Positions 9,377-18,131 of a stretch of DNA of 64,000 bases are shown one piece after another. Positions within the stretch are counted from its first letter, which is position 1, and each line of letters starts with the position of its first letter. Source of the stretch: Puniceicoccaceae bacterium (GTDB lineage Bacteria > Verrucomicrobiota > Verrucomicrobiia > Opitutales > Coraliomargaritaceae); contig CACIKF010000005.1 in assembly GCA_902587165.1 (NCBI GenBank), positions 32,992 to 96,991 on the forward strand. The letters are read 5' to 3'. The translations under genes were made by a program, and so were the position numbers. Under the pieces are notes generated by a model. That model was not told the origin of the DNA and searched no databases. It saw nothing but the letters and a program-made list of their open reading frames with translations.

Positions 9377-10333
9377 ATGTTGCAACGACTCACTCTCCTA
9401 GTTCTCCTGTTATGGTGTAGCGTCCTCGAAGCTCAAAACCGAGAACTGCTCGGTGAATACAAAATCGGCATCGTCGGGCGCGACCTAGAAGACGCCATCT
9501 ACCAAGCTGCCCGCGAAGGGGCTCAAGCTGCGGCGCTCAAACTCAACGAAAAGTATTCGATCGACATTGAATTAGTTATTTTCACTCCAGATAAGACTAA
9601 GGGAGGTAGTCAGATGACTTCACTGGCCGAACTCTTCATTGAAAATGCGGACGGTTTAATCATCAGTCCGGAAAATACCGAAGCCGTCCGAGCATCCATA
9701 GACTTTGCCTTACAACAAGGTCAAGAAGTCGTCTTTTTCGAAAGCCAGCTCTCCGACCGTGAGTCACTCACTTCGGTCTTGGCCGACGAGGTCGAAGCTG
9801 GCCGCCTAGCAGGGCGCGCGATTCTAGCCAAACTTCCGACGAAGGCTCGCGTCGCAATACTCACAAGCGCTACACCAGGTGCGGAGTTGGAGCAGCGAAT
9901 GACTGGTTTACGCGAGGTGCTTAGCTATCGCCGCATCGAGACAACGATCACCTGTGCGCCCGACTATCTTTCTGCGATCGAAGCGATTCGTGCCGCCGAA
10001 GAAGCCGACCGCAACGATCTAATCAAGGGCTGGGTTTTCCTCGAAGATTGGCCGCTGCTCGGTCTGCCCGCACTCCCATGGAAGCCCGGTAAAATACCCA
10101 TCGTCGCCATTCAATCCTCACCTTCTGCCTTCATCTATGTCGATCAAGGCTACCTCGATGCGCTCGTTGTCCACCCTTACTATGATTGGGGATATAAAAG
10201 CGTCGAGACCATGATTGAGAAGCTTCATAATAAGCTAGAACCCGATGTGACCATCGTCCGCACCAAGCCTCGCATCGTCGATTGGCGGAATGCCGAAGAC
10301 TACCGTGATAGCTGGAAAAAGTGGCTTAAGTAA
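9377..10333 (+). CDS. Periplasmic sugar-binding protein (type I, Peripla_BP_4-like)
   Basis: The 318-residue product has a short signal peptide (MLQRLTLLVLLLWCSVLEA). Two Rossmann-like lobes follow, with typical stretches EYKIGIVGRDLEDAIYQAAREG, ADGLIISPENTEAVRA, and GYLDALVVHPYYDWGYKSVE near the C-terminus. This is the ribose/galactose-binding or LacI-sensor fold. No DNA-binding domain, permease or ATPase gene is adjacent, so it may feed a distant transporter or a sensor kinase. It lies 55 bases after the GH20 gene in the same direction, hinting at shared sugar use. Confidence 0.78.
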   Translation: MLQRLTLLVLLLWCSVLEAQNRELLGEYKIGIVGRDLEDAIYQAAREGAQAAALKLNEKYSIDIELVIFTPDKTKGGSQMTSLAELFIENADGLIISPENTEAVRASIDFALQQGQEVVFFESQLSDRESLTSVLADEVEAGRLAGRAILAKLPTKARVAILTSATPGAELEQRMTGLREVLSYRRIETTITCAPDYLSAIEAIRAAEEADRNDLIKGWVFLEDWPLLGLPALPWKPGKIPIVAIQSSPSAFIYVDQGYLDALVVHPYYDWGYKSVETMIEKLHNKLEPDVTIVRTKPRIVDWRNAEDYRDSWKKWLK

Positions 10334-10385
10334 AAACCTTGGCGGGTGATTTATTCGGTGTATGGCTTTTACTTTTTGAAAAAGT

Positions 10386-10685
10386 TTATCCGCCAACTTT
10401 ATGCCTCTCGCCAGTATCACTGTGCCCAAGATCGCGCTCTGGCACGACATGGTCGCGTATGCATTGCTTCAACTCTTTGATTTCAGGGAAACGAGCCTCC
10501 GTCTTTCGATCCCAAATCGATTCGCCATCTAAGCTTACACGAAAGGTGCCACCCGTATCGGAAGGACGTAGTGTGACCGCACCAAGCTCTGCTTCGAAGG
10601 TAGTCAAAAGTTCCTGCGCTGTCCAAGCGGCGCGAAGAAGCCAACGGCAACCAGGGCAGTATTCAATTTCAATTTGTGGTTTCAT
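10386..10685 (-). CDS. SelT/SelW/SelH (Rdx) family protein
   Basis: This 99-residue protein begins MKPQIEIEYCPGCRW, with a CxxC pair at Cys10 and Cys13 in the place where selenoprotein W has CxxU. The central GAVTLRPSDTGGTFRVSLDGESIWDR is characteristic of the family, which has a thioredoxin-like fold and a probable redox role. It is convergent with the sugar-binding protein gene. The TTGGCGG/CCGCCAA arms at 10339-10345 and 10390-10396 flank its stop codon but leave a long loop. Confidence 0.88.
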   Translation of the reverse strand: MKPQIEIEYCPGCRWLLRAAWTAQELLTTFEAELGAVTLRPSDTGGTFRVSLDGESIWDRKTEARFPEIKELKQCIRDHVVPERDLGHSDTGERHKVGG

Positions 10686-10736
10686 TTTCTAAAATATTTG
10701 CCTGTGACGGTGATGCTCTAAGCTAAGATCAGGACC

Positions 10737-11237
10737 CTAGACAATTTCAAGTTTCAATTCGTAGAGCTTGAGCCTATCCATCGGCAAAGACGCAGCCAAA
10801 TGAGCTATGCTTTGACCTAGAATCTCCAAATTCGGCGCGATAGCGCAGAGTGGATGCACGACGAAGTCGCGTTCAGCTATGCGTGGATGTGGGACTTTAA
10901 GGCGCTCGTGCTCGATTATTTCATCTCCGTAGGCGATGATGTCTAGATCGATACTACGCGGTGCCCACTCGCCTTTGCTCACTCGCCCGAGTTGCGATTC
11001 CACTTCGAGACAGTAGTCCAGCAAGGCAAGTGGCGCCATCGAGGTCTCGACCCCGACCATGGCGTTAAGGAAATCATTGGCCTCCCCCATACCAACAGCG
11101 CAGTTCTCATAAACAGGACTAATTTGTAAAACTTTGAGCCGATCATCCGCCGCTAATGCCTTGAGCGCAGACTGCATTTGTCCTAGTCGATCACCAAGGT
11201 TACTACCGAGTGCGATGTAGGCGCGCACTAACGGCAT
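10737..11237 (-). CDS. folK: 2-amino-4-hydroxy-6-hydroxymethyldihydropteridine pyrophosphokinase
   Basis: Starting at the ATG at 11237, the 166-residue enzyme begins MPLVRAYIALGSNLGDR, the HPPK signature. It contains the motif RSIDLDIIAYGDE, with metal-binding Asp residues, followed by LKVPHPRIAERDFVVHPL. HPPK transfers pyrophosphate to the pterin in folate synthesis. An upstream ATG at 11273 would run further into folB; the inner start gives a 10-base overlap with the folB stop, suggesting coupled translation. Confidence 0.94.
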   Translation of the reverse strand: MPLVRAYIALGSNLGDRLGQMQSALKALAADDRLKVLQISPVYENCAVGMGEANDFLNAMVGVETSMAPLALLDYCLEVESQLGRVSKGEWAPRSIDLDIIAYGDEIIEHERLKVPHPRIAERDFVVHPLCAIAPNLEILGQSIAHLAASLPMDRLKLYELKLEIV

Positions 11238-11593
11238 CGCGTCACCTCCGCAGCGAAGTAGTCGCAGACGCAATCAACAGGCACGGAGGGTTTTTTCACC
11301 TCTACAGTAACAGATACAAGCTTGGCAAAACGCTCAAGTATGCCCACTGCGATGGCATCGGCTGCCGCCTCAATCATATTAAAACGTTGCTCGGTGAAAA
11401 TCTTTTTGATCGTTTCGAAGAGTTCCACGTAATTCACCGTAGATTCTGGACTATCTGTTGCTAAATCGAGTGAAGGATCGAGCTCGACCACTACATCAAG
11501 GTGGAAACGTTGCCCCAACTTTGCTTCTTCTTCGAGTAGCCCATGTCGGGCAAAAAAAACCAGTTCTTTGAGGATAATTTTAGCAGTTTTCAT
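11228..11593 (-). CDS. folB: Dihydroneopterin aldolase
   Basis: From the ATG at 11593 the product is 121 residues, the usual family size. It includes ELVFFARHGLLEEEAKLGQRFHLDV, typical of the FolB N-terminus, and ends with SVTVEVKKPSVPVDCVCDY, where the conserved Lys-Pro precedes the last strand. FolB makes the pterin used by the overlapping downstream gene folK. The frame stays open upstream to 11695, but that would run into the M50 protease gene and add 34 residues not typical of the family. Confidence 0.92.
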   Translation of the reverse strand: MKTAKIILKELVFFARHGLLEEEAKLGQRFHLDVVVELDPSLDLATDSPESTVNYVELFETIKKIFTEQRFNMIEAAADAIAVGILERFAKLVSVTVEVKKPSVPVDCVCDYFAAEVTRCR

Positions 11594-11652
11594 GGCATAT
11601 ATAAAACCGTTTCTAGTGGAAATAGGAAGAATACAATTCAACAAATCGATTG

Positions 11653-12291
11653 CTACTGAGGAGATGAAGCTTGGTAAGACTGCCAATTTTGCCATGCAAA
11701 GAGTGCCATGAAAATGGGTAACAAGATTGTACCGAGATAGAGGTATCCAGCGACGCCGATAATGACTGCAACGATGGAACTGATCAAATGGACGTTGTGC
11801 TGTTTCTTAGGACCTAGAATCGCGGCCATCATTTGCCCACCATCCATCGGATAGACCGGTAGACAATTTAGGATCGACCATGCGATACTGACCCAAATCA
11901 AATCTCTGAGGAAGGGAAGAAAAAGAGAACCTTCCGGTATCGAAATACTGGGAGCAAGGACAATGAGTAGCACTCCGAATACGAACTGCAGTGCAGGACC
12001 CGCGGCGGTCACAACAAATGACTGTTTGCGATCCAGCTTACCTGCAGGGAAGGAGGCATAACCACCGAAGGCTCGCAGGGTGATCGCTGCGGGGAGGCCA
12101 TATTTCCGAATGGTAAGCGCGTGCCCGAGTTCATGTATCATGATTGATAGAAAACCCGCAAAGACAAAGACAAGCACTAGCAAAATATCAGTTGAATTGG
12201 CAGCATGGAGGCCACCTCCGATAAAGGCCATCGTGATCCAGAACCATGGCTCCACCCGAACGGGAATGCCTAAAATAGAAAATTGTATCAT
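11653..12291 (-). CDS. Site-2 protease family (M50) membrane metalloprotease
   Basis: The 212-residue protein is mostly membrane helices. It carries the zinc motif HELGH at residues 53-57 in the second helix and the third ligand in NCLPVYPMDGGQ near residue 150. This is the compact SpoIVFB/M50B arrangement without PDZ or CBS domains. Such proteases cut within membrane-embedded substrates, often anti-sigma factors; the target is unknown. It starts 5 bases downstream of the recR stop, so the two are probably cotranscribed. Confidence 0.88.
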   Translation of the reverse strand: MIQFSILGIPVRVEPWFWITMAFIGGGLHAANSTDILLVLVFVFAGFLSIMIHELGHALTIRKYGLPAAITLRAFGGYASFPAGKLDRKQSFVVTAAGPALQFVFGVLLIVLAPSISIPEGSLFLPFLRDLIWVSIAWSILNCLPVYPMDGGQMMAAILGPKKQHNVHLISSIVAVIIGVAGYLYLGTILLPIFMALFAWQNWQSYQASSPQ

Positions 12292-12296
12292 GGAGA

Positions 12297-12893
12297 CTAT
12301 TCGTAAGTGCGGCGGCCTTCAAGCGCGCTGCGCAGTGTGACCGAGTCCGCGTAGGTCACACCGCCACCGCTGGGCAGGCCGAAGCCGATACGAGAGAGTT
12401 TAATCGGCCGATCCTCGACTAGCTCTTCTTGAATGAAATGACAAGTTGCCTGCCCTTCGATATCGTTGGAGAGAGCGAGGACTAACTCAGTAACTTCGCC
12501 CGTTTGGATACGGGCTTGAAGGCTTTTTAAATTTAGCTTATCGGGGTCAACTCCATGAATTGGAGAAAGTTTGCCGTGCAGCACGTGGTAGCGAGCTTTC
12601 CAAGCACTAGAGCGCTCAATCGCGATCAAATCGGGAACATGCTCGACCACACAAATCTTACTGGCGTCGCGGTTAGCATCTTCGCAAATAGCGCAAATTT
12701 CACTCTCGGCCATGTTACCACAAATTTTGCAGCGGCAGATGGACTCACGCGCTAGCTTCATTGAATTCAGTAGCTCGGGCATTGTGTCAGGTTTTTCAAC
12801 TAACAAATGCATGGCTACTCGTTCAGCGGAGCGATAGCCCAAACCCGGTAGGCGTTTAAGCTGCTGGATTAGGGAATCGTAGGCAGGTGTCAT
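12297..12893 (-). CDS. recR: Recombination mediator RecR
   Basis: The 198-residue protein has the RecR layout: an N-terminal helix-hairpin-helix (LKRLPGLGYRSAERVAMHLL), a four-Cys zinc finger (CRCKICGNMAESEICAIC), a Toprim domain starting ICVVEHVPDLIAIE, and the C-terminal GLPSGGGVTYAD motif. It works with RecF/RecO in loading RecA at gaps. The order ybaB-recR is a classic pair often found after dnaX; no dnaX is present upstream here. Confidence 0.96.
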   Translation of the reverse strand: MTPAYDSLIQQLKRLPGLGYRSAERVAMHLLVEKPDTMPELLNSMKLARESICRCKICGNMAESEICAICEDANRDASKICVVEHVPDLIAIERSSAWKARYHVLHGKLSPIHGVDPDKLNLKSLQARIQTGEVTELVLALSNDIEGQATCHFIQEELVEDRPIKLSRIGFGLPSGGGVTYADSVTLRSALEGRRTYE

Positions 12894-12964
12894 TTCCAGA
12901 GATCAAGAGGCAATTGACAGAGGCCAGAGAAGAGAAGACATATGCCCAAGCGATGACAAAGGGC

Positions 12965-13276
12965 CTACATTAATCCAGGAAAGCCACCCATCCCGCCAGT
13001 CACGGAACCCATTGCTTCTTCGCTGGTTTCCTTGGCCTTGGCTGCAGCTTCTTGGACGGCTGATAGGAGCGTCTCTTCTATGAAGTCGGCGTCTTCTTTT
13101 AAAAATTCGGGATCGATCTTGAAGCCTTGAAACTCGCCTTGCCCGTTGATCTTAACGTTGATGGCGCCACCTCCGCTAGAAACCTCTAAAATAGTTCCGG
13201 AGAGCTCGGTCTGCACCGCCTCCATCTGTCTTTGCATTTTTTGTGCTTGTTTGAGTAATTTACCGACGCCTGCCAT
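12965..13276 (-). CDS. YbaB/EbfC family nucleoid-associated protein
   Basis: The 103-residue product matches YbaB. It begins MAGVGKLLKQAQKMQRQME (N-terminal helix), has the central beta strands SGGGAINVKINGQGEFQGFKI, and ends in a long helix and a Gly/Met-rich tail (MGSVTGGMGGFPGLM). The family binds DNA as a dimer and is commonly next to recR, which follows here after 71 bases. Confidence 0.94.
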   Translation of the reverse strand: MAGVGKLLKQAQKMQRQMEAVQTELSGTILEVSSGGGAINVKINGQGEFQGFKIDPEFLKEDADFIEETLLSAVQEAAAKAKETSEEAMGSVTGGMGGFPGLM

Positions 13277-13365
13277 AGTCTAGTCTTCCTGATTTAATAG
13301 CTTGTTGAATTTGTGAATTTTGTAGTGTCCAGAAACTAAGCGCATTGAGTCAAGCCGATTGCAAT

Positions 13366-14174
13366 TTATACCACTTGATCAGGCACGCTCGCATCGAGTC
13401 GAAAGCGCACGTGGCTATCCTGACCTCCCAAAACTAGAGTGTTCGGGCCATGAATGAGTTTTACACGCGTTTCTTGGCTATTCCCACCAATTGGAATGCC
13501 GTTTACAACTGTACCAAGTTGACTGGTCTTATCTTCGATAAAGACAGAATCACCAACGGTATCTATTATACAGTGTTTACGCGACACCCGAAAGGGCGAG
13601 CGATCTGAGATTAGGATCTGGTTCTGGAGTATCGCCTTTGTTCCTGTGGTCTGAGTTCGACGGCAAAAATGAAAGGGAAAAAATCTAAGAAGTCGTTTTT
13701 TGAGTGCGGTTTGCTGGTGCATTTCTTCTGAATCAGGTTCAATCAGAACTTGGACCGCAGTCCTCCTTGAGCCAAATATACCTTGATGGCGATGCTTAAC
13801 AGCAGGTTGGAGTTCGTTAAGTTTATCCAAAGCGATTAGCAGGCGATCGTTCGTCACCCTCAGCCGGTCGAAGATCATAGTTAAATAAGGTACTAGCTGC
13901 TCACCCCCTTCATCCAAAATTTGTTGAAAATCTTGGCGCTCGATGACTTCGATTGTAGTGGGCTCTAAGGCCCGTGCCGTCGCAGAGCGGGGGCGACTCT
14001 CAATCATCGCCATTTCTCCGAATGTTTCGCCTGCCCCTATATAGCTAATATAAGCTTTTGCCCATCTCTTTGTATCGAGATCTTTACGAAGCCCTCAATT
14101 ACACGTTAAGCTTGTTCGCCATGGTCGCCCTCTGCGAATATCAACTTTAAGGCCTGGAATTTATCCGTCTTCAT
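13366..14174 (-). pseudogene. Decayed cyclic-nucleotide-binding + FHA domain protein
   Basis: Reading from the ATG at 14174 gives the start of a cNMP-binding domain (LIFAEGDHGEQA), then a TAA stop at 14106-14108 where family members have Tyr. The same frame continues as RVIEGFVKISIQRDGQKLILA. The rest (IGAGETFGEMAMIESRPRSA and onward) lies in another frame, which one missing base near 14043 would restore. Downstream is an intact FHA domain (SRKHC, then GTVVNG) ending at 13366. Two disabling changes argue for a pseudogene. An FHA-only product from the Met at 14013 (215 residues) cannot be excluded. Confidence 0.8.
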
Positions 14175-14455
14175 ACCAAAATGCAATAAACCAAATTACG
14201 CTGGATACACTCAGCCATGACCTCACGCACCTGAGTTACCTTTAAATCTCGTTCTGCGGAAAGTACACGAGTCAAAACGTCGCACTTGGTAAAAATACCA
14301 AAAATAGAACGACCTTTTTTAACGAGAACGGAAACTATGCGCTGCCGGTCCATCTCAGAAACTGCTTGTTTAATGGAGGTCTCATCGGTCACATAGAAGA
14401 TAGAAGCACTTTTTTTACTAAGGGCCTTATAAACAGATACTTTATTCAGCGGCAT
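14171..14455 (-). CDS. Single CBS-domain protein, probably truncated
   Basis: The 94-residue frame contains one CBS motif (about residues 8-70: SASIFYVTDETSIKQAVSEM, then KGRSIFGIFTKCDVLTRVL). It breaks off at VREVMAECIQ, where a second CBS motif would normally begin. CBS motifs normally work as pairs that bind adenosyl ligands, so this half is probably a remnant. Its TGA overlaps the ATG of the decayed cNMP-FHA gene (ATGA), suggesting the two were once a coupled signalling pair. It may still make a dimerising half-module. Confidence 0.55.
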   Translation of the reverse strand: MPLNKVSVYKALSKKSASIFYVTDETSIKQAVSEMDRQRIVSVLVKKGRSIFGIFTKCDVLTRVLSAERDLKVTQVREVMAECIQRNLVYCILV

Positions 14456-14823
14456 GCTATTAAAGTGTTTAATGACACAATTCTAGCAACACCTCTTTGA
14501 TAAGCCAACTGTAATATAAATGAGCTTCGACACATCTAGCCACTCAGCGATCAATTGACTGCATTTAATTATCTGCAGGAATCAATATCAGTGGCTCCAT
14601 CCAAGCTGGCGCCGTTGCACTCATTGTCTAATGATTAGCGGATACAAAAAACGCCGCCCAATTGCTTGGGCAGCGATCAATGACAAACAACAAATAAACG
14701 CTAACTTATACATACTCAGACGTGTAAACCTGCTTAACGTTCAATAAATCTGAAAAAATTATAGAAAAATTTAAGCCTAAAAATATTGCAGGAAAAATAT
14801 ATCTGTATCTCATTGTAAGACAT
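14456..14823. other. Gene-free stretch of 368 bases
   Basis: No convincing coding frame was seen. The only clear structure is a minus-strand terminator at 14646-14676. The right half (about 14700-14823) is AT-rich and probably holds the promoter of the DUF2288 gene. Given the pseudogenes on both sides, part of it may be decayed coding sequence. Confidence 0.5.
14646..14676 (-). terminator. Orphan minus-strand terminator hairpin
   Basis: On the minus strand the stem CGCTGCCCAA / TTGGGCGGCG (one mismatch, four-base loop) is followed by TTTTTTG. It has the form of a strong rho-independent terminator. However, no minus-strand gene was recognised in the 150 bases upstream of it, and the next genes on the right are on the plus strand. 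Confidence 0.75.
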
Positions 14824-15141
14824 ATGTTTGACGAAGAATTTAGCCCCGCTAGTAATACTCTCTCTCAGACCGAAAAATTAGAGAAGTATTCCGGGGAGGT
14901 CAACTGGAGCTATCTAAAACCACATTTCAAAGCTGGCAATCTAATCTATGTGGACCCTGGCCTAGACTTAAAGGTCGCCGGGCTGGTCTTCACAAAGGAT
15001 AATCAGATACAGGTGCAGAAATGGCTACAATGCGGCGACCTCGTCCAGCCCTGCGAACTCCATGCTGAGCACTGGGAAAAAGAAAAGACCCGCTTTCAAG
15101 CTATGATCGTGCGCCCATTCATCCTCGCCCAACCCCTCTAG
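14824..15141 (+). CDS. DUF2288 family protein
   Basis: This 105-residue protein has the pattern of DUF2288: an N-terminal VNWSYLKPHFKAGNLIYVDPGLDL, a central DNQIQVQKWLQCGDLVQP, and a closing FQAMIVRPFILAQPL. The function of the family is unknown. No signal peptide or membrane segment is seen. It sits alone between decayed genes; a chromate-transporter remnant starts 16 bases after its stop. Confidence 0.75.
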   Translation: MFDEEFSPASNTLSQTEKLEKYSGEVNWSYLKPHFKAGNLIYVDPGLDLKVAGLVFTKDNQIQVQKWLQCGDLVQPCELHAEHWEKEKTRFQAMIVRPFILAQPL

Positions 15142-15157
15142 CCAGCAAGTTTACTTT

Positions 15158-15403
15158 ATGTCGGAAACCAACAAAAACAAAGACCTAATTGAGATCTTCC
15201 TCATTTACCTACCCTTGGGCTCTCTCTGCTTCGGTGGTCCTATCACACACATGGGCTAATTTAGGTATGAATTTGTCAACCGTCACCAATGGCTGAATGA
15301 CGATGTTTATGCCGAATTACTCACCCTCTGCAAATTTGTGCCAGGCCCCTCTAGTAGCCAGTTGGGCTTCGCAATCGCATGGCTAGTCATTCTGATTAGT
15401 TAA
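15158..15403 (+). pseudogene. Chromate transporter (ChrA) N-terminal remnant
   Basis: Reading from the ATG at 15158 gives LIEIFLIYLPLGSLCFGGPITHMG, a stop at 15257, then in the same frame FRYEFVNRHQWLNDDVYAEL and LCKFVPGPSSSQLGFAIAWL. These are the hallmark segments of a CHR domain (FGGPxAHxGYFR and LPGPxSSQ). The TAA stands where Tyr is expected. A second stop at 15401 ends the similarity after about 80 codons; known ChrA proteins are about 190 residues (one domain) or 390 (two domains). It is therefore a stop-interrupted and truncated remnant. Confidence 0.85.
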
Positions 15404-15467
15404 ATTGTTGGTTATTTATTTTAGGGCACCTATGAAAACTTAGAAATTTATCCTTGTACTATACGCA

Positions 15468-16628
15468 TTGAGTTCCATCTTAGAAAACATGCCTACAATA
15501 GAGTACACTCGTTCATGCAAGACCCCGATCAAGCAAGGCGAATTTTGGACTGCCAAACAACGCTACGGGCACCCTATCCACGAAATTTCTTACCGAGCAT
15601 GCTACAAGCCTCAGCTACCTGCCTATTTCATAAAGCGCTACGCGAAGCCCAGTCAATTGATCTACGACCCTTTTATGGGAAGGGGAACCACACTGATCGA
15701 AGCAAAGCTGCTCGGTTGCAATGTGATCGGTAATGACGTCAATCCGCTCAGCACAATTCTGACAGCCCCGCGCCTTTGCGAACAGAATGTCGAAAAGATT
15801 GCTCAACGAATCGAACAAATCGCGCTCCCTGAGGTGGAGATCGGGGACAAGGACCTACTCGTTTTTTTCGAAGATCAAACACTCGCTGAGCTCTATGGTT
15901 GGCGTACTTATTTTAAAGGTCGGCAAGCTACAGGTATCTTTGACGAAGTTGACGCTTGGCTTCAAATGACAGCCTGCAATCGCCTGACGGGACATTCAAA
16001 AGGCTTTTTCTCAGTCTACACATTACCTCCCAATCAAGCTACCACACTCAACGCTCAGCGTAAGATTAATGCTAAACGAAGTCAAAAACCAGAGTATCGA
16101 AATACGAAGGAACTGATTCTAAAAAAGTCGAAAAGCCTACTGCGACAGAAGCTGCCCAAGAATTACAACGCGACCACATCGACACTACTTTGCCGTTCAG
16201 CTGATGCCACGCCTGAAATCCAAAACGAGTCCGTACATCTGATCGTGACCTCGCCCCCTTTCCTCAATATCGTCAACTATGTTGGCGACAACTGGCTGCG
16301 TAACTGGTTCTGCCAGTGTAAACCCGAGCCAGGAAAGCTCTGGCAAGTACGCAAACTGGAAGACTGGACAGATAAGATGAGTGCTTCGCTCAAAGAAATG
16401 AGCCGCGTGCTCAAGCCTGAAGGTCGAATCGCCCTAGAAGTGGGCGAAGTGCGCAAGGGTAAGCTCAAGCTAGAAGAGCAGATCATTCTCGCTGGGAAAG
16501 CAGTTGGCCTTAAAGTTGAATATACTCTGATTAATAAGCAGACCTTCGCCAAAACTGCCAACTGTTGGGGTGTGCGTAATAACACACTCGGTACGAACAG
16601 CAATCGAATCGTTATCTTTCGAAAATAA
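15468..16628 (+). CDS. Site-specific DNA methyltransferase (N4-cytosine/N6-adenine type), orphan
   Basis: The 386-residue protein carries the cofactor motif DPFMGRGTT at residues 67-75 and the catalytic motif TSPPF at 261-265, the signature of amino-methyltransferases that use S-adenosylmethionine. The motif I-before-IV order, with about 190 residues between, suggests the target-recognition region lies in the middle. No restriction endonuclease gene is adjacent. A second Met at residue 8 (15489) is an equally possible start. It follows the ChrA remnant, so transfer is plausible. A role in methylating another substrate is not excluded. Confidence 0.82.
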   Translation: MSSILENMPTIEYTRSCKTPIKQGEFWTAKQRYGHPIHEISYRACYKPQLPAYFIKRYAKPSQLIYDPFMGRGTTLIEAKLLGCNVIGNDVNPLSTILTAPRLCEQNVEKIAQRIEQIALPEVEIGDKDLLVFFEDQTLAELYGWRTYFKGRQATGIFDEVDAWLQMTACNRLTGHSKGFFSVYTLPPNQATTLNAQRKINAKRSQKPEYRNTKELILKKSKSLLRQKLPKNYNATTSTLLCRSADATPEIQNESVHLIVTSPPFLNIVNYVGDNWLRNWFCQCKPEPGKLWQVRKLEDWTDKMSASLKEMSRVLKPEGRIALEVGEVRKGKLKLEEQIILAGKAVGLKVEYTLINKQTFAKTANCWGVRNNTLGTNSNRIVIFRK

Positions 16629-16688
16629 ACAGCGTTCTACTTAATAAAGTTCAAAGTCTGCTAATTAGTATTTTTGGTTGAAATGGCC

Positions 16689-18089
<1,401 letters not shown>

Positions 18090-18131
18090 GATATAAATGT
18101 AGGATCAATACGCTGAATATATGATTCAGGG

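Noticed and set aside
10339..10396. TTGGCGG/CCGCCAA arms as a bidirectional terminator
   Set aside because: The loop is over 40 bases and no T-run follows; the arms only flank the SelW-like stop codon.
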